This document shows positions 42,674 to 52,610 of a stretch of 64,000 nt of DNA, one piece after another. Location of the stretch: assembly GCF_023703465.1 (NCBI RefSeq), contig NZ_JAMQGP010000010.1:117403-181402 (forward strand). The letters run 5' to 3'. The notes beneath the pieces are model-generated. The model searched no databases and was not told the DNA's origin. It saw only the letters and a list, made by a program, of their open reading frames with translations. Numbering within the stretch: the stretch's first letter is position 1; every line of letters begins with the position of its first letter. Position numbers and translations under genes: made by a program. The stretch is from Echinimonas agarilytica. Its GTDB lineage: Bacteria; Pseudomonadota; Gammaproteobacteria; Enterobacterales; Neiellaceae.

Positions 42674-42934
42674 CTATTCCTCGCTAATCCACGGCATTTC
42701 CGGCAGACCTGAAAGGTTTTGGGTATATCGCGTTAGATTAAACGCCTCTTGCCGTTCTGCTACGGCCACCAATTCTTCGGTCAATGCACAGGCAATCAAT
42801 TCAAGCGCATCTTCTCGAGAATGCCCTGTCATCATCAGTCGCATGAGTGTTTCTTTCACAATTTTAGGCGCCTGATCGTCAAGTTGGTTTTCAACAACTT
42901 CAATCACATCAATGCCACTAAATTGATCGGTCAT
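42674..42934 (-). CDS. Conserved-type hypothetical protein (86 residues)
   Basis: Acidic, mostly helical (DVIEVVENQLDDQAPKIVKE and SREDALELIACALTEEL), no signal or membrane segment. Ends in WISEE. Followed 3 bases after its stop by the small membrane protein. Divergent to a ferredoxin reductase (180 bases between the starts). No function can be assigned. Confidence 0.65.
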   Translation of the reverse strand: MTDQFSGIDVIEVVENQLDDQAPKIVKETLMRLMMTGHSREDALELIACALTEELVAVAERQEAFNLTRYTQNLSGLPEMPWISEE

Positions 42935-43113
42935 ATTGATTTCCAGTTTTGCTCGTTATCGACCCGACCTAATCTACCCCATTGCATAGATTTTCACTAA
43001 TGCGATATTATCACCGTCATTGCTAGCAACATTCACTGAAGCGTTCGATTCACATACGATTTCTGTTACTATCTCCGTGTCCAATCGAATCTAACGAGTT
43101 GAAATATCGAGAA

Positions 43114-44082
43114 ATGACGAAGGTTAGCTTTGCCGGTCAAGACCTCGTATTAAACTCCGAGGAATCTGTTTTAGATGGTTTATTACGCCGCGGTCATACT
43201 ATTCGATATGGTTGCCGCGCGGGCGCTTGTCAATCATGCCTGTTGCAAACAACGCAAGGCACGCCCACCCCAAAATCTCAGCAAGGCTTAACATTTGCAC
43301 AAAAACAACAAGGCTGTTTTTTAAGTTGCCAATGTTTTCCAGCACAAGGTATGACGGTGCAATTGCCTCCTCGACCTGCTGAGCTAGTCATTGCTACAGT
43401 GGTTGAAAAAACGCACCTTAATTCAACCGTTGTTCGAGTTCGACTTGACGCTCAAATGGACTACCAAGCAGGTCAATTCGTTGCAATTTATCGCAATGGA
43501 GCCTTGTCTCGTCCCTACTCTCTGGCCAGTGTTCCTTCACTTGATCGCTACTTAGAATTTCATATTAAACGCGTTAAAGGCGGAGCTTTCAGCCGTTGGG
43601 CCTATGACGACCTTGCTGTTGGTACACATGTCGCATTGGAAGGACCTAAAGGTGACTGTTACTACACTCCGGGGCAAGCTCAACAACCTTTGCTGCTGTG
43701 CGGTATGGGTACAGGTTTGGCTCCCATATATGGTGTGGTGCGTGACGCCTTACTCCAACATCGTCATACCGGCCCGATTGATTTAATTGTTGCCACCACA
43801 AATGCTGATGAATTTTATTTAGTCGACGAATTACAAATGCTTGCTGCTCAATATAGCCAGTTGTCTTTGAGTTTTGTCTCGCAAAAGGGGCGCGCCCCGT
43901 TTGCCACTGAATCTGATATTCTTCACTACTTCCAAAATCATTATTCAGATTATTCCAGATTTTCCATATTTTTATGTGGCTCCAAACATATGGTGCACGC
44001 GCTGAAAAAACAGAGCCTTGAGTCTGGAGCTCTCGCCGAGCAAATCTTTAGTGATGCATTTGCCCCATTTACAGCTGAATAA
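43114..44082 (+). CDS. [2Fe-2S] ferredoxin-FAD/NAD(P)H oxidoreductase
   Basis: 322 residues from the ATG at 43114; the open frame begins five codons earlier with TTG. The N-terminal plant-type ferredoxin has CRAGACQSC plus a fourth cysteine in FLSCQC. The middle FAD domain has LSRPYSLAS and the C-terminal NAD(P) domain has CGMGTGLAPIYGV and FLCGSKHMV. This order (Fd-FAD-NAD) is that of CDP-6-deoxyglucoseen reductase, phenol hydroxylase P5 and related electron-transfer proteins. No terminal oxygenase is next to it, so its acceptor is unknown. Confidence 0.85.
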   Translation: MTKVSFAGQDLVLNSEESVLDGLLRRGHTIRYGCRAGACQSCLLQTTQGTPTPKSQQGLTFAQKQQGCFLSCQCFPAQGMTVQLPPRPAELVIATVVEKTHLNSTVVRVRLDAQMDYQAGQFVAIYRNGALSRPYSLASVPSLDRYLEFHIKRVKGGAFSRWAYDDLAVGTHVALEGPKGDCYYTPGQAQQPLLLCGMGTGLAPIYGVVRDALLQHRHTGPIDLIVATTNADEFYLVDELQMLAAQYSQLSLSFVSQKGRAPFATESDILHYFQNHYSDYSRFSIFLCGSKHMVHALKKQSLESGALAEQIFSDAFAPFTAE

Positions 44083-44364
44083 TTCCTCTAAAAGAGCCTA
44101 AAGATAAAATTGGGGCGAGCGCTATTTTTTTGACGTAAAGCTACCCAAGTTCACAATTAAACCTCCCATAACAAACAATATTTTTCCTTAATTAAACAAT
44201 AATTTAACAACCTGAATAAATACTCCTCCTACCACTATCCTCATGTATAAATTCTATTTATAAAATAATCATTTTTATTCTACTTTTAGGCGGTCAGATC
44301 ATTGACACTGGGAGTCATTGTCTAGCAAGCAATACTAAACAAGCTGAACGCTGGAGAAATTTAA
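44083..44364 (+). other. AT-rich leader upstream of the HAD hydrolase gene
   Basis: About 280 bases, strongly AT-rich in the middle (44160-44290), without a gene. It probably contains the promoter of the HAD gene; no clear boxes or terminator stand out. Confidence 0.35.
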
Positions 44365-45012
44365 ATGAACTTTAGACCTGAGTACCTTGAAAACACCCCG
44401 CAATTTAATCATTCCTTAGAAGGGGTTGAAGGCGTTATTTTTGATTTAGACGGAACTCTGGTTGATTCATCTCTCGACTTTCAAGCAATGAAAGCTCAAA
44501 TAGGTTGCCCTGCTGACGAAGATATTATTGATTACATTCAAAAGCTGCCATCACAAGAAGCGAGAGCAAGCGCTCACTCTATTGTTGCCCAACATGAATT
44601 AGATGATGCCGAGCAATCGAACTGGATGCCTGGCGCCCAAGCACTAGTGCAGCAACTTAAGCGACAAAGCATTCCTATGGCAATCGTGACCCGAAATTGC
44701 CGTCAAGCAACACGCATTAAAATAAAACGTAATCGCATTCCAATTGAGCAAATAATCACGCGTGAAGACGCTCCGGCAAAGCCCGATCCAACTTCATTAA
44801 TTCGTATTTCCGCTCAGTGGAAAATGGCGTCTCACAACATACTTTACGTTGGTGACCATCTGTATGACGTGTATGCCGCGCATCGCGCTGCCATGCTGGC
44901 TTGCTTATATGTCCCCGGAAAATTGCCTGTATATGTGAACTCTTCAGATTATGTCTGCCGTAACTTGGATTTACTCGCAACCGCGCTTGATCGCACCGCT
45001 CACCTGACTTAG
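44365..45012 (+). CDS. HAD superfamily hydrolase (HAD-IA)
   Basis: 215 residues. Motif I is FDLDGTLVDSS, motif II VTRN, motif III the Lys in PAKPDP, and motif IV GDHLYDVYAA. This is a phosphatase of the phosphoglycolate-phosphatase/beta-phosphoglucomutase branch with a small helical cap. GGAG precedes the ATG. Substrate not predictable. It converges with the amidohydrolase gene. Confidence 0.88.
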   Translation: MNFRPEYLENTPQFNHSLEGVEGVIFDLDGTLVDSSLDFQAMKAQIGCPADEDIIDYIQKLPSQEARASAHSIVAQHELDDAEQSNWMPGAQALVQQLKRQSIPMAIVTRNCRQATRIKIKRNRIPIEQIITREDAPAKPDPTSLIRISAQWKMASHNILYVGDHLYDVYAAHRAAMLACLYVPGKLPVYVNSSDYVCRNLDLLATALDRTAHLT

Positions 45013-45151
45013 CACTTTCAAGTAAGCGCCATTGATATAATGCATTCTGCTTCTCAATGGCGACTTAGAGCGAGTGCTAGCGATGAACATCCACCTGCTA
45101 CATCCGGATCATATTCCACCCAAGGACGTTACTTACGGTCTATTGTGCCCA

Positions 45152-46429
45152 TCACTGCTTGTAAATAACTCCATCTTTCATGACAAAGCTAATATTTTCC
45201 ATCAGCTTAATATCCTCTAGCGGGTTGCCATTCACAGCCACAATGTCGGCCAGTTTGTTCTTTTCAATGGAGCCTAGCGTGTCATCAATACGCAATAACT
45301 GTGCTGCGTTTATCGTGGCAGTTTTAATTGCATCAATCGGTGACATACCCGCGTCTACCATGTATCCAAACTCTCGACCGTTTAAACCATGAGGAAACAC
45401 ACCCGCGTCTGTACCAAACGCAATTTTAACGCCTCGTTGAATGGCTTTTTCAAAAGTTCCTTGAATCTGGGGCCCTACTGCAGCTGCCTTCGGACGTACG
45501 ACATCAGGGTAATATCCTTCGATTGCAGACTTCTCTGCAACCCACTTACCAGCCGTAATCGTGGGCACATACCAAGTGTCATGCTTGATCATCAAGGCCA
45601 TTGCTTCGTCATCCATGTAAGTACCGTGTTCCACAGAATCAACACCCGCTCGAATCGCGCGTTTCATGCCCTCTGCACCGTGCGCATGTACTGCAACAAC
45701 AAAGTTATAGTCTCGGGCTGCGCTCATGATGGCGCTGAGCTCTGCATCGGTAAACTGCGGGTTGTCACCACTTTTGGCCAAGCTCAACACTCCGCCGGTC
45801 ACCGTAAGTTTAATCACGTCTGTACCGTCTTTGTAGTGCTGGCGAATCGCTTTGTAGGCATCTTCTGGGCCATTAATGACACCTTCTTTGGGGCCCGGAT
45901 CACCAGTGAGTTCATGATTCATTCCGTTAGTGGGATCGGCATGCCCTCCGGTGGTAGCAATACTTTTACCCGCGGTATAAACCCGCGGGCCAAGCACCCA
46001 ACCTTTGTTAATTGAGTCACGCAAACTCGTGGTTAAACCAGGGGAAAACTCTCCTAAATCTCGTACCGTAGTAAAGCCCGCCATGAGCGTATCTTTGGCG
46101 TACATAGTAGAACGAAAAGCATAGTCGGGTGGGTCCATATAAAAACCTTCATGGTAGGAATTTTTGGTAAACACACCTGACAAATGCGTATGCATATCCA
46201 TCAGCCCGGGCATGACAGTTTTGTCTTTCAGATCGATCAGCTGCTCATTACTTTTCGCGCTGCTATAGCCCTTTTCAACACTCACAATTTGATTGTTGTG
46301 AATGCGTATGGAGCGCTTTGCGAGGGCTTTTGAGCTGACTCCATCAATCAAATGTCCTGCATGAATCAAATACTGCTCGGCATTCAGCGAGCAGGAAAAA
46401 AGTAAGAGGCTTATAATGACTAAACGCAT
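45152..46429 (-). CDS. Secreted amidohydrolase / Xaa-Pro dipeptidase-like metalloenzyme
   Basis: 425 residues. Short signal ([17 protein letters not shown]). Metal-binding features of the amidohydrolase superfamily are in order: [28 protein letters not shown] and [11 protein letters not shown]. Closest in pattern to imidazolonepropionase-like periplasmic peptidases (Sgx9260 type), which cleave Xaa-Pro or carboxy-terminal dipeptides, but imidazole-ring substrates cannot be excluded. It lies downstream of the GH8 gene on the same strand, separated by a probable terminator, so it is likely independent. Confidence 0.85.
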   Translation of the reverse strand: MRLVIISLLLFSCSLNAEQYLIHAGHLIDGVSSKALAKRSIRIHNNQIVSVEKGYSSAKSNEQLIDLKDKTVMPGLMDMHTHLSGVFTKNSYHEGFYMDPPDYAFRSTMYAKDTLMAGFTTVRDLGEFSPGLTTSLRDSINKGWVLGPRVYTAGKSIATTGGHADPTNGMNHELTGDPGPKEGVINGPEDAYKAIRQHYKDGTDVIKLTVTGGVLSLAKSGDNPQFTDAELSAIMSAARDYNFVVAVHAHGAEGMKRAIRAGVDSVEHGTYMDDEAMALMIKHDTWYVPTITAGKWVAEKSAIEGYYPDVVRPKAAAVGPQIQGTFEKAIQRGVKIAFGTDAGVFPHGLNGREFGYMVDAGMSPIDAIKTATINAAQLLRIDDTLGSIEKNKLADIVAVNGNPLEDIKLMENISFVMKDGVIYKQ

Positions 46430-46551
46430 GATTTTTCTTCTATGTTCGGTTTTGGCTCCTGTTGTAGATTAGTACGCATGACCGATTTCTAAAAGTCACC
46501 GATGTGTTTTGCCCCACTCACGGCTCAATATTGAATCGTTGGCCTTCATGA

Positions 46552-46586
46552 AAAGCACCCCCACTGGTGACAGCGGGTCGCGCTTT
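46552..46586 (-). terminator. Probable terminator after the GH8 gene
   Basis: On the minus strand AAAGC...CCCGCTG-TCAC-CAGTGGG...GCTTTTC: three paired blocks with internal loops and a short T-tract, beginning about 35 bases after the GH8 stop. Confidence 0.4.
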
Positions 46587-46620
46587 ATAAAAAGACTTTA
46601 TTGACTCATAAAACCCTGCG

Positions 46621-48720
46621 TTATTGGCATACCGCGCCACTGACGAGCACAATTTCAGCAGGCTTATTCAGCATACTTTTTTGACCCTGTACGCCAAAGC
46701 TCATAGTCTGTCCCGGCTGAATATTGGCATTCCACGACAAACCTGAAGCATTATATGGCCCACTTCCCGTTAACACTGTATTCCAGCTAGAGCTAACCGT
46801 AGACCCGTCTGCATACGACCAAGCAACCTGCCAATCGTTCACGGTCGTTGCGCTCGGATTGGTAATGCGAATTTCTGCCACAAATCCAGAAGCCCATTCA
46901 TTCATCACTACATATTCGCAGTTCTGACTTAAAGGCTCTTCAACCGTCACCGTTAAAACATCGGCCACAGAGGTGGCAAGACCGTCGTTCACTTGTAGCG
47001 AAATATTATATTCACCCGCGTCAGCAAAGGTGAAACTCGCGGTTGCATCATAGATGTCTTGCCTGCCATCAAAGTTCCACGCGTACGCAAGGTCGTCACC
47101 ATCCGCATCGGATGAGTTCACCCCACTCACGTTCACGGTAAGACCATTGACAGAGACTAATTCGGCCACTGCAATAGGTGCCGTATTGCCTACTTTGACC
47201 GTAATCGAAGACGATTGAGACTGATTACCATCGATATCTGTTGCCAGCGCAGTGAAAACACTTAGGCCATCATTTAAATCAACAATCACACCATACGGAG
47301 CACTGGTATCTGCACCCGCTGACGCCTCATTCACAAAGAATTCGACCGCTGCAATGCCCTGATCATCATCGGCAGATGCGATGAATTCGATGCCGTTTCC
47401 GGAATCAAGTCGCATGCCATCAGCGGGTGACGTAATGACGACTGACGGACTACCATCGTTCGCCATTTCGTATAAGTTGGGAAAGTTGCCCGACATCAGC
47501 AGTAAACTCACAATGCGCCAATATGAGCCATAATAATCTGAGCCATCGCCAACACTCAGCAATTTGTTATAGGCATCTTGCGCATCACTTTTCACCGAGC
47601 CTGATGCCTCGCCGCAATCAACAGAACTGAGCGCGGTTGCAGCAGCAATTGGAGCGACGGCATTCGCCATAAAGAAGGTCCATGCGGGATCGCCTGCACG
47701 AGCACCACTCATGGTATATTCGCCTGCAATTCTGTCGACACCTATGGTTGCAAAAAAGCTGCCGAGTTCATTCACCGTTTCGATGGCATTGTCGCTTCCA
47801 TACCATTTTGCATCCACGGCAATGCGCCAACCGAAGCGAGCCGCGTCATAACTCCACCAGCCAGAATTGCGGGTTTGCCAGGGCACCACCTGCACATCAC
47901 CGTTGTACTTATTCCAGTTTGGCACCAACCCCGAGCAGTTATCGGGCTTCGATTGCACTAAATTCACCAAGTCATAATTACGCTGATTCACCGCTTCCCA
48001 TTTGTTCGACTGGCCGGTGAACTTGCCAAAAACGGTAAAGAATCCAGGAGGGAAATAGGAAAGGTTGACGATTCCATCGGGATAATTAGGCTGAAGTAAC
48101 CACTGATCGCCGGGCATTAGCTCGTTGCCCAGATTATCATCGAGTCCGGAGAACGGTACCTGCCCCGGCAAATCCACTTCGTAGTCGTAAATATTATTTA
48201 TAATGTCTTGCGCATCGGCGCAGTAATCAATATTCAGAGCACTTTGAGTCCAAGCACCTTGTTGATACTTCACACAGGCATTCACTAACGCAATGGCCAT
48301 ATCCACATCACCGTCAGTGGCAGCTCCTGTGCCTAAATATTGTTGCGGGGCGCCGATGTACCAGTGCATCAAGTTTTGGTCGTCAAAATGGTCTTTGGCA
48401 AATGACCACAAACCATCAAATTCGGTTTGGTCATCAAAGATAGAGGTCAAAATCATGCCGTAAGCTATGCCTTCAGACACCGAACTCGAATCGTTCACAC
48501 CCCCCATGACTCGATAGCGACCATTGCCGCCAGCGTTGGTTGCAGTAATACGCGCTGCTTTCCACACTTGATAAGAGGACTCAACATCGGCAAGATTAAA
48601 TTGCACATTGGTCGGTTGGTTGTAAGGCCATTGAAAATCGGAAGTCGCCGCCATTGCCGCCATCGGTGTAGATAACGCCAGAGCGAGGCCACTCATTGAG
48701 TAAATCGACTTATATTTCAT
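46621..48720 (-). CDS. GH8 endoglucanase with Ig-like, PKD and CBM2 domains
   Basis: 699 residues from the ATG at 48720, which begins the signal peptide MKYKSIYSMSGLALALSTPM; the open frame extends 50 codons upstream without a signal. The GH8 (alpha/alpha)6 catalytic domain (about 30-395) has the general acid Glu83 in VSEGIAYGM and Asp136 in ATDGDVDMAIAL. It is followed by an Ig-like domain (about 420-510), a PKD domain (about 510-595) and a CBM2 (about 600-699) with conserved tryptophans and DGSTVSSSWNT. GH8 enzymes attack beta-1,4-glucan internally (cellulase, lichenase, chitosanase or xylanase); the CBM2 and GH48 neighbour favour cellulose. Lies 140 bases downstream of the GH48 gene. Confidence 0.92.
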   Translation of the reverse strand: MKYKSIYSMSGLALALSTPMAAMAATSDFQWPYNQPTNVQFNLADVESSYQVWKAARITATNAGGNGRYRVMGGVNDSSSVSEGIAYGMILTSIFDDQTEFDGLWSFAKDHFDDQNLMHWYIGAPQQYLGTGAATDGDVDMAIALVNACVKYQQGAWTQSALNIDYCADAQDIINNIYDYEVDLPGQVPFSGLDDNLGNELMPGDQWLLQPNYPDGIVNLSYFPPGFFTVFGKFTGQSNKWEAVNQRNYDLVNLVQSKPDNCSGLVPNWNKYNGDVQVVPWQTRNSGWWSYDAARFGWRIAVDAKWYGSDNAIETVNELGSFFATIGVDRIAGEYTMSGARAGDPAWTFFMANAVAPIAAATALSSVDCGEASGSVKSDAQDAYNKLLSVGDGSDYYGSYWRIVSLLLMSGNFPNLYEMANDGSPSVVITSPADGMRLDSGNGIEFIASADDDQGIAAVEFFVNEASAGADTSAPYGVIVDLNDGLSVFTALATDIDGNQSQSSSITVKVGNTAPIAVAELVSVNGLTVNVSGVNSSDADGDDLAYAWNFDGRQDIYDATASFTFADAGEYNISLQVNDGLATSVADVLTVTVEEPLSQNCEYVVMNEWASGFVAEIRITNPSATTVNDWQVAWSYADGSTVSSSWNTVLTGSGPYNASGLSWNANIQPGQTMSFGVQGQKSMLNKPAEIVLVSGAVCQ

Positions 48721-48750
48721 TGTCTTTCTCTTTCGCTTGAAGCTTGGATG

Positions 48751-48788
48751 AAAAATTCCGACTGGCCAAATAAGCCACCAGCCGGAAT
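48751..48788 (-). terminator. Stem-loop between GH48 and GH8 genes
   Basis: On the minus strand ATTCCGGCTGG (48778-48788 complement) pairs over 11 bases (one G-U) with CCAGTCGGAAT (48755-48765 complement) around a 12-base loop, then TTTTTC. It may be a partial terminator, or a stem that sets the relative amounts of the two messages. Confidence 0.6.
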
Positions 48789-48860
48789 GGTCGGGAAAAG
48801 TTCGGGCGACCACACTATTGACGTGAATCCAATACACCCGTATCAGTCTTGATTGACCGA

Positions 48861-51800
48861 TTAATCGCACACATCTCCGGTAATAACGGGGATTTGAGCA
48901 GAGCTGTCTAGAATGCCTTTGTTGCCTTGCACACCAAACTCAATGCTTTGGCCCGGCTGAATGGTGGAATTCCACGACAAAGGCGTAATGATATATGGAT
49001 TGGAGCCGCTGAGATTGGTGTTCCACGAACTCGAAACCGTACTACCGTCGGAATACTCCCAACCGATTTGCCAGCCATTCACCGCCGTTGTTCCGGTATT
49101 GGTGATACGAATAGATGCCACAAACCCACCGCCCCATTGGTTATCAATCGAATACTCGCAGTTCCCCTTAGGCTGCACCGGATCTTGCGCTACCACTTCA
49201 CCAATTTCGGTGTCGAACAACCCCTCCTCATCGGTCACCACCAGCGTCACGGAATAAGAGCCAGCCACGCTGTAACTGTGAGAAGCCGTCATACCTGAAG
49301 CCGTAGTACCATCGCCAAAGTCCCATTGGTAAGACGCAATATCTCCGTCTGCATCTGTTGAGGACGACGCATCGACCGACAGACTGAGGTTATTTACATC
49401 AGATGAGAACATGGCATTCGGCGGGCTTGAGAGGCCACCGCTAACATTCACAATTTGACTCACTAGATCGGAACCACCCTGACCATCTGTCACGGTAAGT
49501 ACTACCTCATAACTACCCGACGCAGCATAGGTATGATTAAGTGACACGCCTGAAGCACTCTGACCGTCACCTAAATCCCAGCTAAACGACATTGAGTCAC
49601 CATCGGCATCAGTTGAAGCACTCGCATCCAGAGACACCTCTAACCCGCCGACTATAGCGGTGAATTCACCTTGTGGGACGATATTGATATCACCGCCGCC
49701 ACTTTCCGCGGAACCCATACAATCCGGTATCGTCATTTGCGATCCGGTATAAGCGCCCTGCAATCCGAATAACGGAGCGGTATCTCCGGGCTGCAACGTA
49801 ATTGGCACAGGATTAGTGAAAGTGAGTACGTTGCCTTCTTGAGCAATGGATACATTCCATGACCCCGTCACTTGAACCGGACGGTCAAGTTCAAGCGTCG
49901 CAGTCCAACCATTTAATGGTTGCGTGCCAATATTCACGACAGAAAGCTCATTCAACACAAAGCCATTGCCCCACACATTGGCGTCACCAATTGCGCAGGA
50001 CGTCCCTTCGGGTTGCGGTGCCACCGCAACAGATGCAGTTGTTGTTTCCGTATGAAGTACAGTGCCAGCGTATAAATCGCGAACGGTCAACGTGACCGCG
50101 TAATTGCCGACCGCATCAAAGATATGACTGGCTTGTTTACCCACATCGGTTACACCATCACCGAAGTCCCATTCATATAGCAATGAATCGTCTTCAGCAT
50201 CAGTTGAACACGACGCGTCAAAACTTAAGGGTTTGCCTTCAATACCAGAAGTTGGATCCACCACAAAACAAGGCACTGGAGCCTGGTTTTGAGCGGGGTC
50301 TACCACGCTAATCGTGATACTTGCAGGCTCAGATGTGAGTGACTCGTCATCAGTCACTGTGTAGCTAAAGAGACTGTCACCGGCAAAGTTAGCGGCTGGA
50401 GTAAAGGTTACCTGCGTGCCATTTTGTAAAACCGAACCTTCGGTTGCTGCTGGCGGTGTCACGCTATAACTGACAATATCGCCATTACTATCACTGCCGC
50501 TCAAGGTCACAACAACAGATTCTCCCACCAATACACCTGCTGTCACTGCCTGTGCGATTGGAACGCAGTTTTCACTGCAAATATTGGGGAACAAATCGTC
50601 AAACAAGCCATAAGCAACGGCGGCATCCACCTGCGCCCAGAAACGATGGTAATAGAAGGTTGGGTCATCTCCATTTTCCACCGCTTCCATGGTGGCCACA
50701 TAGCCCGGGTCGTCCTGATAGAAGCTGCGAATACTACTGAATGTTGAGTCTTTGTTGACAAGATCGCCATTTGGCATGACGCCATTCCAATTGTCCGGAA
50801 TATAAACAGGATCAGTCAGTCGACCAAAGTCTCCTCGCGTTTCCGGTGCTGCTAACCCTTTGTCATCTCGGAAGCTATCCCAGATGCGATTGAGGATTTC
50901 AACTGACATATCGCGGACAGCAACATCCACAGAGCCTGTATGTTCACGTTTTGCCGCTGCGTAGTACATCAGAGCTTTGGTCATACTAGCAATCACACCA
51001 ATGTCTTGATTCCAACTGGTGATTTCAACCGACAGTTCGGTATTCTTTTTTGGGTTCTGCGGATCCCATGCTTCCGGTAAACCGCTCCACGATAACCCTA
51101 CCGGCACCTCAACTTCACCATTGGGCAGCAAATGAATGTTTGCCATCACCCAGCCTATCCACTTGTCCATAATATCTTCGGCTGTGGTATTTCCTGTGAC
51201 GTAATAATATTCCGCCACGCGCTCCATCGACCAAGCTTGCCATCCAAACCATGTTCCTGAACCGGGATCGTGGTACACAGGATCTTCGTCATACACCATG
51301 CCGTAGAAAGTGCGATCGGCTCGATCTGCCGGAAATGCATCATATTTGCCGTTCCAACTATTCGTTGCTCCACCTGCAATGGCACCTTCTTTAGATTGCA
51401 GCCATTGATAGAATTCTAACTTGCGCTCCAAAGATGTTTCCCAGTTTGAAACAGCATTCGGCGTTTGTGGTTTCAATGTATCTATCTGAGTTAGAGCATG
51501 TGCGGCCATTAAATTTTGGTAACCAAAATGAACATGACTCGAACCAATCCGAAAGCCCCACTCTTGAGATTCGTCGATCGGTCCACCCCATGCAAAATAC
51601 CAACTCATGAGGTAGTGAGCACTTTCAAACCCTTGCCCTGCTGGCGCTGATTCGCTTTGCGCTCCCATAGTTTTAAAGTACTTATCGAACATGGCGAGGC
51701 GAAGGTAATCTCCCATTTTGGTCGCTTTCTCAACCAGTCCCGGAATTTCTTCATTGGGATCTTTGCCTTGCTCTTCTAGCCATTCAAGAACCCAGTACAT

Positions 51801-52610
51801 AACCTGCAATACACGCGCATCGGCATCAGGCGCGTTGGTATAACGCCATTGGGGTGAAGGATCATTACTTTCTTTAACAAATAAATCTAAGAAGCCGAAC
51901 TCCCCTCCCCATGTAAAGTCTTCCCACGATGGATGCGGCACAGTTTCCCAAACCGACTCTTCTTGGCCGCGCTGAAACGTATTGATGTATGAAGGCGTGC
52001 TGGTGCCATCGCCAAAATTGCCGTAGCCATAAACGTTATCCATATCCAGCAACCAATGCATAGCATAGATACTACATGTGCCGTATTGTGCTCTGAGATC
52101 AGCTGAAATCGGATCTTCTCCCACCGATACGCTCGCCTTGAGAGGCCCAGGATAATCACTCGGCAGAAGCCCTTCGGGCACATAGGTCGCAGGGGCTGAT
52201 GGATCATAACTACAGCCGGTAGGCTGCATCTGATCGGTTGGAATAATTTGCTCTTCCATTTTTTGCCATGCATTCCGGAAGTGCGACCAATCCCCCGAAC
52301 GCTTGCCTTTCACCGCTTCCAGCCACAGCCAGTAACTATATGCTTCAGACGTTGATTCATGACCATGATCAGGCGCCTCAACTACAAAGGTTTCAATCGA
52401 GTGGTAGGGGCCACCATCGGCACTAAAATATCCATTCGCATCATCATGAATCTCTGCCCATAACTCATCAAACCGAGACGGATACTCAGCGGGATCAGCT
52501 AAAGCTTGATGGGTTAACAAAGGAATAAAAGCCAGAGAGATAGCAGAAGCCAAGTACCATGTTTTTTTCGGACGAAAGATTGAGAGTCCAATTCGTTTTC
52601 GCTGTTCCAT
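48861..52610 (-). CDS. GH48 reducing-end cellobiohydrolase, multidomain, with two CBM2-type modules
   Basis: 1249 residues. Signal peptide (TWYLASAISLAFIPLLTHQALA), then a GH48 catalytic domain (about 40-690). The catalytic acid should be Glu89 in HESTSEAYSYWLWLEA, and other GH48 landmarks are present (YGTCSIYAMHWLLDMDNVYG, WGGEFGFLDLF). The rest is modular: cadherin/Ig-like (about 695-790), PKD (about 795-880), a first CBM2-like module with GNGFVLNELSVVN (about 885-985), two PKD domains (about 1000-1145) and a terminal CBM2 (about 1150-1249) with DGSTVSSSWNT. GH48 enzymes are processive exoglucanases central to bacterial cellulose breakdown and are uncommon in gammaproteobacteria. The gene leads the minus-strand pair with GH8. 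Confidence 0.95.
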   Translation of the reverse strand: MEQRKRIGLSIFRPKKTWYLASAISLAFIPLLTHQALADPAEYPSRFDELWAEIHDDANGYFSADGGPYHSIETFVVEAPDHGHESTSEAYSYWLWLEAVKGKRSGDWSHFRNAWQKMEEQIIPTDQMQPTGCSYDPSAPATYVPEGLLPSDYPGPLKASVSVGEDPISADLRAQYGTCSIYAMHWLLDMDNVYGYGNFGDGTSTPSYINTFQRGQEESVWETVPHPSWEDFTWGGEFGFLDLFVKESNDPSPQWRYTNAPDADARVLQVMYWVLEWLEEQGKDPNEEIPGLVEKATKMGDYLRLAMFDKYFKTMGAQSESAPAGQGFESAHYLMSWYFAWGGPIDESQEWGFRIGSSHVHFGYQNLMAAHALTQIDTLKPQTPNAVSNWETSLERKLEFYQWLQSKEGAIAGGATNSWNGKYDAFPADRADRTFYGMVYDEDPVYHDPGSGTWFGWQAWSMERVAEYYYVTGNTTAEDIMDKWIGWVMANIHLLPNGEVEVPVGLSWSGLPEAWDPQNPKKNTELSVEITSWNQDIGVIASMTKALMYYAAAKREHTGSVDVAVRDMSVEILNRIWDSFRDDKGLAAPETRGDFGRLTDPVYIPDNWNGVMPNGDLVNKDSTFSSIRSFYQDDPGYVATMEAVENGDDPTFYYHRFWAQVDAAVAYGLFDDLFPNICSENCVPIAQAVTAGVLVGESVVVTLSGSDSNGDIVSYSVTPPAATEGSVLQNGTQVTFTPAANFAGDSLFSYTVTDDESLTSEPASITISVVDPAQNQAPVPCFVVDPTSGIEGKPLSFDASCSTDAEDDSLLYEWDFGDGVTDVGKQASHIFDAVGNYAVTLTVRDLYAGTVLHTETTTASVAVAPQPEGTSCAIGDANVWGNGFVLNELSVVNIGTQPLNGWTATLELDRPVQVTGSWNVSIAQEGNVLTFTNPVPITLQPGDTAPLFGLQGAYTGSQMTIPDCMGSAESGGGDINIVPQGEFTAIVGGLEVSLDASASTDADGDSMSFSWDLGDGQSASGVSLNHTYAASGSYEVVLTVTDGQGGSDLVSQIVNVSGGLSSPPNAMFSSDVNNLSLSVDASSSTDADGDIASYQWDFGDGTTASGMTASHSYSVAGSYSVTLVVTDEEGLFDTEIGEVVAQDPVQPKGNCEYSIDNQWGGGFVASIRITNTGTTAVNGWQIGWEYSDGSTVSSSWNTNLSGSNPYIITPLSWNSTIQPGQSIEFGVQGNKGILDSSAQIPVITGDVCD

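Noticed and set aside
45083..45220. 45-codon frame starting MNIHLLHPDHIPPKDV between the HAD and amidohydrolase genes
   Set aside because: Runs into the antisense of the amidohydrolase 3' end, no ribosome site and no recognised family; could be a gene remnant but not supported.
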